A DNA stretch of 64,000 nucleotides from Micromonospora peucetia (GTDB lineage: Bacteria; Actinomycetota; Actinomycetes; Mycobacteriales; Micromonosporaceae): NCBI RefSeq assembly GCF_900091625.1, contig NZ_FMIC01000002.1:6262001-6326000 (forward strand). The letters are read 5' to 3'. Shown piece after piece: positions 40,776-47,724 of this stretch. Position 1 is the stretch's first letter, and the number at the start of each line of letters is the position of its first letter. The position numbers were made by a program, and so were the translations under genes. The notes beneath the pieces were generated by a model, which searched no databases, had not been told where the DNA came from, and saw only the letters and a program-made list of their open reading frames with translations.

Positions 40776-40873
40776 GGCGACCTTCCCGGTGCCCCCGCGC
40801 AGGCCTGATCGGGTGGTCCTGCTACGCCGCGTGATCAGTGACGCACTGCGGTCGAGGGAAGCCGGGACCACGG

Positions 40874-40905
40874 GCGAGGCCCCGCCGGGGGCGGCGGGGC
40901 CTCGC
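40874..40905. terminator. Hairpin terminator between desH and cellulase
   Basis: GCGAGGCCCCGCC (40874-40886) pairs perfectly with GGCGGGGCCTCGC (40893-40905) around a 6-nt loop. It serves both converging genes. Confidence 0.8.
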
Positions 40906-40921
40906 GCGGGGACGGGGTCGA

Positions 40922-42379
40922 TCAGGCGGTGGGGAAGTTGTCCGGGGTGCGGATGCGGTCCCGGATCAGGGCGCCCGACTGGGTGAGCACGTTCGGGCCG
41001 GTGTACGTGCCGCCGGCGCAGGTGCCCGGCCGTAGCGCGGCGCTGCCCTCGGCCTTGTCCGAGTAGGTCCAGTTCGCATAGCTGATCTTCAGGCGGTCCA
41101 GCAGGTCGAGCCAGGCGTTGCTGCTGGCGACGTCGACCCCGCCGTCACCGGTGTAGTCCACCGTGCCGAACTCGGTGACGAACAACGGCAGCCGGGCGGC
41201 GGCCCGCTCCACCTCGGCACGGTAGTTGTCCCGGTGGGACGCGGCGTAGAAGTGGAACGTGTACATGACGTTGGCGGCGTTCACCGGGTTGTTGATGATC
41301 TCGTTGGCGTTGGAGCCGTCGGAGACGCCCAGCGAGGACCAGCCGCGGGTGCCGACCACGACCACCGCGTCCGGATCGTTGGCGCGGATGACCGGGATGA
41401 CCTGCTCGGCGTAGCTCTTGATGGTCCCCCAACTGACGCCGTTGGGCTCGTTGGCGATCTCGTAGATGACGTTCTTCTTGGCGGCGTTGCGGGCGGAGAC
41501 GGCGGCGAAGAAGGTCTTGGCCCGGTCCAGGTTGTGCATCGGGTCGCCCGGCGTCAGGGTGTGGAAGTCGATCAACGCGTACATGCCCCGCTGCTCGGCC
41601 TCGTCGACCAGGGCGTTGACCCGGTTGGTGAACCCGGCCGGGTCGGTCTCGTAGCCGTCCTCCTGGACGTACATGGCGATCCGCAGCAGGTCGGCCCGCC
41701 AGTCGTCGGCCAGCGCGTCCAGTGAGGCGTCGTTGTAGCAGCGGGCGAACCACTGGATGCCGTGGGTGCTCATGCCGCGCAGTTGGATCGGCCGGCCGTA
41801 CTGGTTGCACAGGTTGACCCCGCACACCCGCAGTTGTCCGTTGATCGCGACCGGGGTCGCACCGCCCGGCGGCGGAGTGGTCGGCGGCGGGGTCGTGGGG
41901 GGTGGGGTCGTCGGCGGCGGCGTCGTGGGGGCCGGCGGGGTGGTCGGCGTGGTCGCGCCGGTGCACGCGGTGCCGTTGAGGGTGAACGCCGTCGGCGCGG
42001 GGTTGGCGGCGGTCCAGGTGCCGTTGAACCCGATGCTGGTCGACGCGCCGGTCGCCAGCGTGCCGTTCCAGCTCACGTTGCGCGCGGTGACGGCGGTGCC
42101 GGTCTGGCTCCAGGTCGCCGACCAGCCCTGGCCGACCCGCTGGCCGGCGTCGGGGAAGGTGAAGCCGAGCGTCCACCCGTCGACCGCGTCGCCCAGGTTC
42201 TTGATCGTGATGTTGGCGGTGAAGCCGCCCTGCCACGAGTTGGCGCTGTACGTGACGGCGCAGCCGCTGGCGGCCTGCGCGGCAGGGGCCGGGACGAGGG
42301 ACGACGCCGCGATGGTCAGCGCGCCGACTGCGCCGACCATGACCAGGTTGCGCCGGGACAGGCGCGGACGGAATTCCAT
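40922..42379 (-). CDS. Secreted GH5 endoglucanase with N-terminal CBM2
   Basis: 485 residues. A Tat-like signal (RLSRRNLVMVGAVGALTIAASSLV) ends near APAAQAAS. A family 2 cellulose-binding module (about 37-140: CAVTYSANSWQGGFTANI, WTLGFTF) is followed by a Thr/Pro linker of PTTPP repeats (about 143-172) and a GH5 catalytic domain. The acid/base is Glu311 in IYEIANEPNG and the nucleophile Glu403 in LFVTEFGTVDY. It hydrolyses beta-1,4-glucan, most likely cellulose. A CebR/CelR-like operator lies about 150 nt upstream, suggesting induction by cello-oligosaccharides. Confidence 0.94.
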   Translation of the reverse strand: MEFRPRLSRRNLVMVGAVGALTIAASSLVPAPAAQAASGCAVTYSANSWQGGFTANITIKNLGDAVDGWTLGFTFPDAGQRVGQGWSATWSQTGTAVTARNVSWNGTLATGASTSIGFNGTWTAANPAPTAFTLNGTACTGATTPTTPPAPTTPPPTTPPPTTPPPTTPPPGGATPVAINGQLRVCGVNLCNQYGRPIQLRGMSTHGIQWFARCYNDASLDALADDWRADLLRIAMYVQEDGYETDPAGFTNRVNALVDEAEQRGMYALIDFHTLTPGDPMHNLDRAKTFFAAVSARNAAKKNVIYEIANEPNGVSWGTIKSYAEQVIPVIRANDPDAVVVVGTRGWSSLGVSDGSNANEIINNPVNAANVMYTFHFYAASHRDNYRAEVERAAARLPLFVTEFGTVDYTGDGGVDVASSNAWLDLLDRLKISYANWTYSDKAEGSAALRPGTCAGGTYTGPNVLTQSGALIRDRIRTPDNFPTA

Positions 42380-42531
42380 GTGGGTGCCTTCGCTTCCGAT
42401 CGGGGGTCAGGTGGTGGTGCGGCGACACAGGACGGGACGCCACGTCCGCCCGGACAGGTCGGCGGCTGGCGCGTCGGCGCCCGACGCCGGTCAGCCGCCC
42501 GGAGGCTCACGGAAATCCCTGCCCACAGGAC

Positions 42532-42545
42532 CGGGAGCGCTCCCA
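42532..42545. promoter_or_regulatory. CebR/CelR-type operator upstream of the cellulase
   Basis: CGGGAGCGCTCCCA matches the 14-bp palindrome TGGGAGCGCTCCCA, the known site of LacI-family cellulose-utilisation repressors in actinomycetes, at 13 positions. It is about 153 nt ahead of the GH5 start. Confidence 0.8.
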
Positions 42546-42642
42546 CAGCTCGCAGCTTATGCCTGCCACCAGTTCCCCGCAACATGGACACCCATCAAAC
42601 TCCCCCACTCCCCCACCGCCCGCCCCCGCACGCCTGTCAGAC

Positions 42643-42692
42643 AGATCTTGGTGCGGATCGGCCCCTGGCTGGGCCGAACCGCACCAAGATCT
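42643..42692. repeat. Long dyad: 14-bp stem with nested 5-bp stem
   Basis: AGATCTTGGTGCGG (42643-42656) is the exact reverse complement of 42679-42692. Inside, GGCCC (42660-42664) pairs with GGGCC (42671-42675). It is placed upstream of the cellulase and not directly after any gene, and differs in style from the GC-only terminators. Candidate REP-like intergenic element. Confidence 0.5.
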
Positions 42693-42764
42693 CCAGCGCC
42701 GCCGGCGGCGAGCCGCAGCGCGCCGCGGCGCGGTCGAGCGCGGGCGGTTTCGGCGCAATGGTGG

Positions 42765-42810
42765 CGGCGCACCGGCCCCCGGGCAGGGTCACCCGGGGGC
42801 CGGTGCGCCG
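42765..42810. terminator. Hairpin terminator of the S8 peptidase gene
   Basis: A 19-bp perfect stem: 42765-42783 pairs with 42792-42810, loop of 8 nt, eleven bases beyond the stop of the minus-strand peptidase. Confidence 0.85.
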
Positions 42811-42820
42811 ACGGAGTCGG

Positions 42821-44056
42821 TCAGAAGGTGGGAGCCAGGTAGAGCAGGCGGTTCGGCGAGCCGGTGCCGGGGCTGGTGATCACGTTGGGCGTGGCCTGGC
42901 CGACCAGGTACGAGTGCACCTGGGCGGGCGTCCAGCCCGGGTTGACGCTGAGCACCCGGGCAGCCGCACCCGCGACGTGCGGCGCGGCCATCGAGGTGCC
43001 GCTGATGGAGTTGGTGGCGGTGTTGCTGGTGTGCCAGGCCGACAGGACGCCCACGCCCGGCGCGAACATGTCGGTGCAGGTGCCCCAGTTGGAGAACGAG
43101 GCCCGCGCGTCGTTGTTCTGCGACGCGTTGACGGTCAGCGCCGTCGGCACGGAGGCCGGCGAGAAGTTGCAGGCGTTGGCGTTCGAGTTGCCGGAGGCCA
43201 CGGCGTAGCTGATGCCGTCGGCGATCGAGTTCGCCACCGCGGTGTTCAGGGCCGTGTTGGTGGAGCCGCCGAGGCTCATGTTCGCCACCGCCGGCTGACC
43301 CGCCTGGTGGTTCGACGTCACCCAGTTGATGCCGGCGATGACCTGCGCCCAGGTGCCGCTGCCCTGGCAGTTCAGCACGCGGACGGCGACCAGTTGGACG
43401 TTCTTCGCCACGCCGTAGGTGTTGCCGCCGACGGTGCCCGCGACGTGCGTGCCGTGGCCGTTGCAGTCGGCGGCCGGCAGCGCGTTGTCGATCGCGTCGT
43501 AGCCGTCGACGGCCTGGCCGGCGAAGTCGGCGTGCGAGGTCCGGATGCCGGTGTCGATGATGTACGCCGTCACGTTGGCGCCGGTGCTGTTGTAGGTGTA
43601 GCTACGGCTGAGCGGCAGGGCCCGCTGGTCGATGCGGTCCAGGCCCCACGGCGGGTTGTTCTGGGTGGCCATGGTCGACACGCTGTGGTTCTGCTCGACG
43701 TAGTCGACGTCGGGGTGCGCGGCGAGGCGCTTGGCGGCCCGCTCCGACAGCTTCACCTCGAAGCCGTTGAGCGCGTCACCGTAGACGTGGCCGACGCTGC
43801 CGCCGAAGCGGGCGGCGAGCGAACCCGCGGTGCTCTTCACCTCGCCCTGCCGGGTGCCGGCGCTTCCGCCGACGCTGGTGTCCTTGAGTACCACGATGTA
43901 GCTGTCGGCCACGGCGGTCGCGCCACCGGCGCTGAGGATCTCGCCGGTGGCCGAGGCCGCCGCCGGGGCGCCGATCATGGTGGTGACCATGGCGGCGCTG
44001 GCGAACACGCTGGCCGCAGCGGCGAGAGTACGCCGATGAGTGCGGGGGAATGTCAT
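42821..44056 (-). CDS. Secreted subtilisin-family (S8) serine peptidase with I9 propeptide
   Basis: 411 residues. The signal peptide is about 1-36 (cleavage near AAASA). An inhibitor I9-type propeptide (about 50-122; SYIVVLKDTS through DYVEQNHSV) precedes the catalytic domain. Catalytic Asp is in AYIIDTGIRTSH (about 167), His in CNGHGTHVAG (about 198) and Ser in SISGTSMAAPHVAG (about 350), with the oxyanion Asn in AVASGNSNANAC. This layout matches aqualysin/proteinase K-like enzymes. It is an extracellular protease with its own terminator, divergent from the esterase gene; the 268-nt gap is AT-richer near 44140-44180. Confidence 0.94.
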   Translation of the reverse strand: MTFPRTHRRTLAAAASVFASAAMVTTMIGAPAAASATGEILSAGGATAVADSYIVVLKDTSVGGSAGTRQGEVKSTAGSLAARFGGSVGHVYGDALNGFEVKLSERAAKRLAAHPDVDYVEQNHSVSTMATQNNPPWGLDRIDQRALPLSRSYTYNSTGANVTAYIIDTGIRTSHADFAGQAVDGYDAIDNALPAADCNGHGTHVAGTVGGNTYGVAKNVQLVAVRVLNCQGSGTWAQVIAGINWVTSNHQAGQPAVANMSLGGSTNTALNTAVANSIADGISYAVASGNSNANACNFSPASVPTALTVNASQNNDARASFSNWGTCTDMFAPGVGVLSAWHTSNTATNSISGTSMAAPHVAGAAARVLSVNPGWTPAQVHSYLVGQATPNVITSPGTGSPNRLLYLAPTF

Positions 44057-44324
44057 ACCCCGGTCCTCCTACTGTGGTGGCCCCCGGGTGGCTCGTGGCG
44101 CACCCGACAGGCGGTCTGGACGATGAGCAAACCTTAGCCGCAACATTCATGGTCGTAAATTTTGTTGATGTTCACGATATGAGGACGATGTTGGGAAAGA
44201 CTGCCGTGAATGCCTTGCGTGAAAGGTGATTCCATTGAGATAGGTCGACTTTTCTGGTTGACTGCCGGGGGAGCACCGGGCCGTCACACCTCGCACCTCG
44301 ACCTGTGACAGGAGTTCCTCCACC

Positions 44325-45401
44325 ATGCTCCGAAGGCCCCTGATCCATGCCCTGCTCGCCGCGCTGGCGGCGCTCCCCCTCGCCCTCGTCGTCGGGCTCA
44401 CCGCCCCCTCCCCCGCCCTGCCGGCGTCCGCCGCACCGGTGCGGGTCATGCCGCTGGGCGACTCGATCACCGGCTCGCCCGGCTGCTGGCGTGCCGCGCT
44501 CTGGAACCGCCTCCAGTCCACCGGCCACACCGACGTCGACTTCGTCGGCACACTCGGCCCGCAGGGCTGCGGCCAGCCGTACGACGGCGACAACGAGGGA
44601 CACGGCGGCTACCTGGTGACCAATGTGGCCAACCAGAACCTGCTACCTGGTTGGCTGGCCGCCACCCGGCCCGACATCGTCCTGATGCACTTCGGCACCA
44701 ACGACGCGTGGAGCGACATCCCGCCCGCCACGATCCTCGCCGCGTACGGCAGGCTGGTGGAACAGATGCGGGCCAGCAACCCGGCGATGAGGGTCCTCGT
44801 CGCGAAGATCATCCCCATGGCGCCGCCCACGTGTCCGGCATGCGGCCAGCGGGTGGTGGCGCTCAACGACGCGATCGACGGCTGGGCGGCGGCGACCGGC
44901 ACCCCGGCCTCGCCGGTGGTGGTGGTCGACCAGTGGACCGGGTTCAGCACGGCCACCGACACCTACGACGGCGTGCACCCGAACGCGACCGGCGACCAGA
45001 AGATGGCTGACCGGTGGTACCCGGCGCTGGCCGCGGCGCTGGGCGGCGTCACCCCGACCCCCACCGCGAGCCCCACGCCGACCCCCACCGGCCCGTCCAT
45101 CGGTTGCACCGCCAGCTACCGGGTGGTCAACCAGTGGCAGGGCGGATTCCAGGGCGAGGTGACGGTCCGCAACTCCGGCGCCACGCCGGTCTCCGGCTGG
45201 ACCGTGCGTTTCGTGTTCGCCGACGGCCAGCGGATCAGCCAGTCGTGGAACGCCCAGCTGGCGCAGAGCGGAGCCGAGGTCACCGCCCGCAACACGGCCT
45301 GGAACGGCGCCCTCGCCCCCGGCGCGCAGGCCACCTTCGGCTTCCTCGGCAGCACCGCCGGGAGCACGAACGTGGGGGCGGTGAGCTGCACCGCCACCTG
45401 A
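44325..45401 (+). CDS. Secreted SGNH-fold esterase with C-terminal CBM2
   Basis: 358 residues; ATG after AGGAG. Signal peptide about 1-36. The SGNH hydrolase domain has Ser47 in MPLGDSITGSPG, Gly in the EGHGGY block, Asn in MHFGTNDAW and the Asp-His pair in YDGVHPNATG near 215. A short PTPTASPTPTPTG linker follows, then a CBM2 (about 258-358; YRVVNQWQGGFQGEV, WNAQLAQSG). This resembles acetyl xylan esterases of family CE3 or related, acting on plant cell-wall polysaccharide, in keeping with the neighbouring cellulase. The exact substrate is not shown. Confidence 0.88.
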   Translation: MLRRPLIHALLAALAALPLALVVGLTAPSPALPASAAPVRVMPLGDSITGSPGCWRAALWNRLQSTGHTDVDFVGTLGPQGCGQPYDGDNEGHGGYLVTNVANQNLLPGWLAATRPDIVLMHFGTNDAWSDIPPATILAAYGRLVEQMRASNPAMRVLVAKIIPMAPPTCPACGQRVVALNDAIDGWAAATGTPASPVVVVDQWTGFSTATDTYDGVHPNATGDQKMADRWYPALAAALGGVTPTPTASPTPTPTGPSIGCTASYRVVNQWQGGFQGEVTVRNSGATPVSGWTVRFVFADGQRISQSWNAQLAQSGAEVTARNTAWNGALAPGAQATFGFLGSTAGSTNVGAVSCTAT

Positions 45402-45615
45402 GACCGGCCAGCCCCGACCGCCCGGGCGGCGTGGTCTGCCCGGATACCCACGTCGGGCGTCCGGGCCGACCGGCCACCACCCGCCGACGGTCGGATCAGG
45501 GCCCAGCGGCCAGGTGTCACCCACGTCTCGGTCCACCAGCACGTGATCTTCGCCACACGCGGTGGCCCCTTGACCCCTCGGACCCACACCCGGGGCGTAA
45601 CAACAGAATTCCCTT

Positions 45616-45641
45616 CCGGCGGCCCGGATTCGGGCCGCCGG
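45616..45641. terminator. Hairpin in the gap after the esterase gene
   Basis: CCGGCGGCCCG (45616-45626) pairs perfectly with CGGGCCGCCGG (45631-45641) around GATT. It lies 215 nt after the stop, so it is either a distal terminator or another element. The rest of 45402-45831 shows no gene; it must hold the promoter of the next one. Confidence 0.5.
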
Positions 45642-45831
45642 CACAACGGACCATCCAGCGGCCCCGGACACGTACCGAGCCGTAACTCGTACTGAGAGTG
45701 ATGTGTCGCCCCGTTGGTGCGGGGCATCGGGGCCAGCCGGTTCGACTGCCCATCGTCGCGGTTTGCGGCGCTCACTACCCTGATCGTTGATCCCGTGCCT
45801 GGGCACACGTCGACAGCGATAAGGGCTTCAC

Positions 45832-46692
45832 ATGAGCGACAGTTACCCTCCGTACGGAGGGCAGCAGCCGGACCCGAACGTCACCCCCTGGAGCGGGCCA
45901 CCCGCGCCGCAGCAGGGCGGGTACCCGGGATACGGGCCGCCAGCGCAGGCGCCGCAGTTCGGCGCCCCTATCCCGCCGCCGAAGAAGTCGAACAAGGGCC
46001 TGATCATCGGGCTGGCCGCCGGCGCGGTGGTCCTCGTGCTCGCCATCTGCGGCGCCGGCATCGGCCTCGTGCTCGTCAACGGTGACGACGACGAGCCCAC
46101 CACGGTCGCGACCTCCGGCCCCAGCCCCGATGCCGGCGGCACGCCGGGCACGGACGCCTCCCCCACGCCGGGGCAGGACGACACCGAAAAGCCGAGCAAC
46201 AACGCGGTGACCGCCCGCTACTCCAGCGACCTGTCCAACGTCTGCGAGGGCGGCCAGATCCTCAACGCGGCGGCCTACAACGGCCCGTCCGGCGCCAAGG
46301 CGTACACGTTCTCGAACAACCCCGACCGGCCGACCTCCTGGTCGTCGAAGTCGGTCGGCTCGAACAAGCCGTACTACGCCAAGAGCGCGGACTTCGAGAC
46401 GGTGTCGGTGGTCGGCTGCCTGAAGTTCGTGGAGGGCAGCGAGGGCGCGCCCAAGGCGTGCCAGTACAAGGACAGCTCGGACAAGCAGGTCACCGTCAAC
46501 TACATCTCGTCGCGCTACACCCTGACCTTCTACGCCGCGAAGACCGGCGAGAAGATCGGCGACGGCGGCACCGTGAACGCCCCGGCCGCGAAGTGCCCGA
46601 GCTTCATCTCGTACAACAAGACCACCATGAAGTCGTACGCGGCGCCGGACTCCGGCAGCATCGAGGCCGCCCTGGACAAGTTCCTGTCCTGA
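45832..46692 (+). CDS. Membrane-anchored hypothetical protein with Pro/Gly-rich cytoplasmic tail
   Basis: 286 residues. The N-terminal 50 residues are rich in Pro, Gly, Gln and Tyr (SYPPYGGQQPDPN...), as in many actinobacterial envelope proteins. One transmembrane helix follows KKSNKG (about 57-82, LIIGLAAGAVVLVLAICGAGIGLVLV), then an acidic/Ser/Thr linker. The outer domain (about 120-286) has four cysteines (NVCEGG, VVGCLKF, KACQYKD, AKCPSF) that could form two disulfides. I know no function. It is followed by one of the strongest hairpins in the window. Confidence 0.8.
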   Translation: MSDSYPPYGGQQPDPNVTPWSGPPAPQQGGYPGYGPPAQAPQFGAPIPPPKKSNKGLIIGLAAGAVVLVLAICGAGIGLVLVNGDDDEPTTVATSGPSPDAGGTPGTDASPTPGQDDTEKPSNNAVTARYSSDLSNVCEGGQILNAAAYNGPSGAKAYTFSNNPDRPTSWSSKSVGSNKPYYAKSADFETVSVVGCLKFVEGSEGAPKACQYKDSSDKQVTVNYISSRYTLTFYAAKTGEKIGDGGTVNAPAAKCPSFISYNKTTMKSYAAPDSGSIEAALDKFLS

Positions 46693-46703
46693 GCGGCTCC
46701 GTC

Positions 46704-46743
46704 GACGGCGGGGAGGGACGGAATGCCGTCCCTCCCCGCCGTC
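46704..46743. terminator. 18-bp perfect hairpin terminator
   Basis: Arms 46704-46721 and 46726-46743 pair without mismatch around AATG, eleven bases after the stop of the preceding gene. Confidence 0.9.
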
Positions 46744-46791
46744 GTCTCTGCTCCGGACGCCCCGACGCGACGGTGGTAGAACTACACGCCT

Positions 46792-46808
46792 TGTACACGC
46801 GAAGTACA
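46792..46808. promoter_or_regulatory. TGTAC inverted/11-bp-spaced repeat upstream of the LuxR regulator
   Basis: TGTAC-N7-GTACA forms a dyad. Read in one direction, the GTAC cores are 11 bp apart. A similar set of TGTAC repeats precedes the StrR-like gene at 60451-61482. It lies about 200 nt ahead of the LuxR gene; function is inferred. Confidence 0.35.
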
Positions 46809-47003
46809 GGCGCCCGACGGCCGATCCGGGCCTGCCGCGCGGCTTGGCCCGGTCAGCGTGGCCGCCGGCCGCCGCTTCGTCCGCCGTGCGGAGATCGACG
46901 ACGGCAACGACGCCGCCGCGCCGTCCCCGGCATGTGCCCGCCTTGTATCCACCCGCCCGTACGGTGGCCGGGTCTGCCAGAGCAGACCACAGGGAGGTGG
47001 AGG

Positions 47004-47648
47004 ATGACTGTCACCGTGGGTGTGGTGGACGACGGCTCGCTGGCCTTCCGAGGCGTCGTCGAGGTCCTCAACGGCGCCCCGGACGCGACCCTCGTGGGCG
47101 TCTTCCCGTCGCTGGGTGCCGTGCTGGCCCTGGAGGTCGTGCCCGACGTGCTCATCACCGACCGGTACTGCGCCGACGCGGCGCAGCAGGTGCGGCAGGC
47201 GCGGCAGGCGCGGCAGTTCGTCGCATGTCCGGGCGTCCTCGTCGTGTCGGGGTCCGCCGACCTCGGTCCCGCGCAGGTGGCGCTCTCCGCCGGCGCCCTC
47301 GGCTACCTCGGCCCGTACGCCAGCGCGGACACCCTGCTCAGGGCCGTCGACACCGTCGGCAGCGGGGACTGCTACGTCACCGGCAGGTACCGCGAGGCCA
47401 TCCACCCGCCCCGCCCCGTCCCGGCGACGCGCGACGACGCGACGGTCGGCGCGCGCCCGCTGAGCGAGCGGGAGCGGGACGTCCTGACGCTGGTCGCACA
47501 GGGCCTGACGCACAAGCAGATCGCCAGCCGGCTCAGCCTGTCCAAGGCGACCGTCGACACCTACGTGCACCGACTGCGGCAGAAGACCGGCATGTCGAAC
47601 AAGGCCGGCCTGACCCGGGTCGCGATGGGTTTCGACGCGCCGGGTTGA
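47004..47648 (+). CDS. LuxR-family response regulator (NarL type)
   Basis: 214 residues; ATG at 47004 after GGAGG. The receiver domain begins VTVGVVDDGSLAFRGV (acidic pair 8-9), has the phospho-acceptor Asp in DVLITDRY (about 52) and a YLGPYASADTLLRAV block near 100. The GerE/LuxR HTH lies at about 150-210: PLSERERDVLTLVAQGLTHKQIASRL, then SKATVDTYVHRLRQKTG. No histidine kinase gene is adjacent, so it is an orphan regulator within the window. It converges with the SARP gene. Confidence 0.9.
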   Translation: MTVTVGVVDDGSLAFRGVVEVLNGAPDATLVGVFPSLGAVLALEVVPDVLITDRYCADAAQQVRQARQARQFVACPGVLVVSGSADLGPAQVALSAGALGYLGPYASADTLLRAVDTVGSGDCYVTGRYREAIHPPRPVPATRDDATVGARPLSERERDVLTLVAQGLTHKQIASRLSLSKATVDTYVHRLRQKTGMSNKAGLTRVAMGFDAPG

Positions 47649-47724
47649 GCCGCCACGACCGGCAGCCGACGGAACCCGGCCAGGTCGACCGGGTCGGGCC
47701 GTCGACGGGCCCGGTCCCGGGAGT

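Noticed and set aside
47687..47716. Hairpin between LuxR and SARP genes
   Set aside because: GACCGGG/CCCGGTC gives only seven pairs with a 16-nt loop and competes with other pairings, so I do not call it a terminator.
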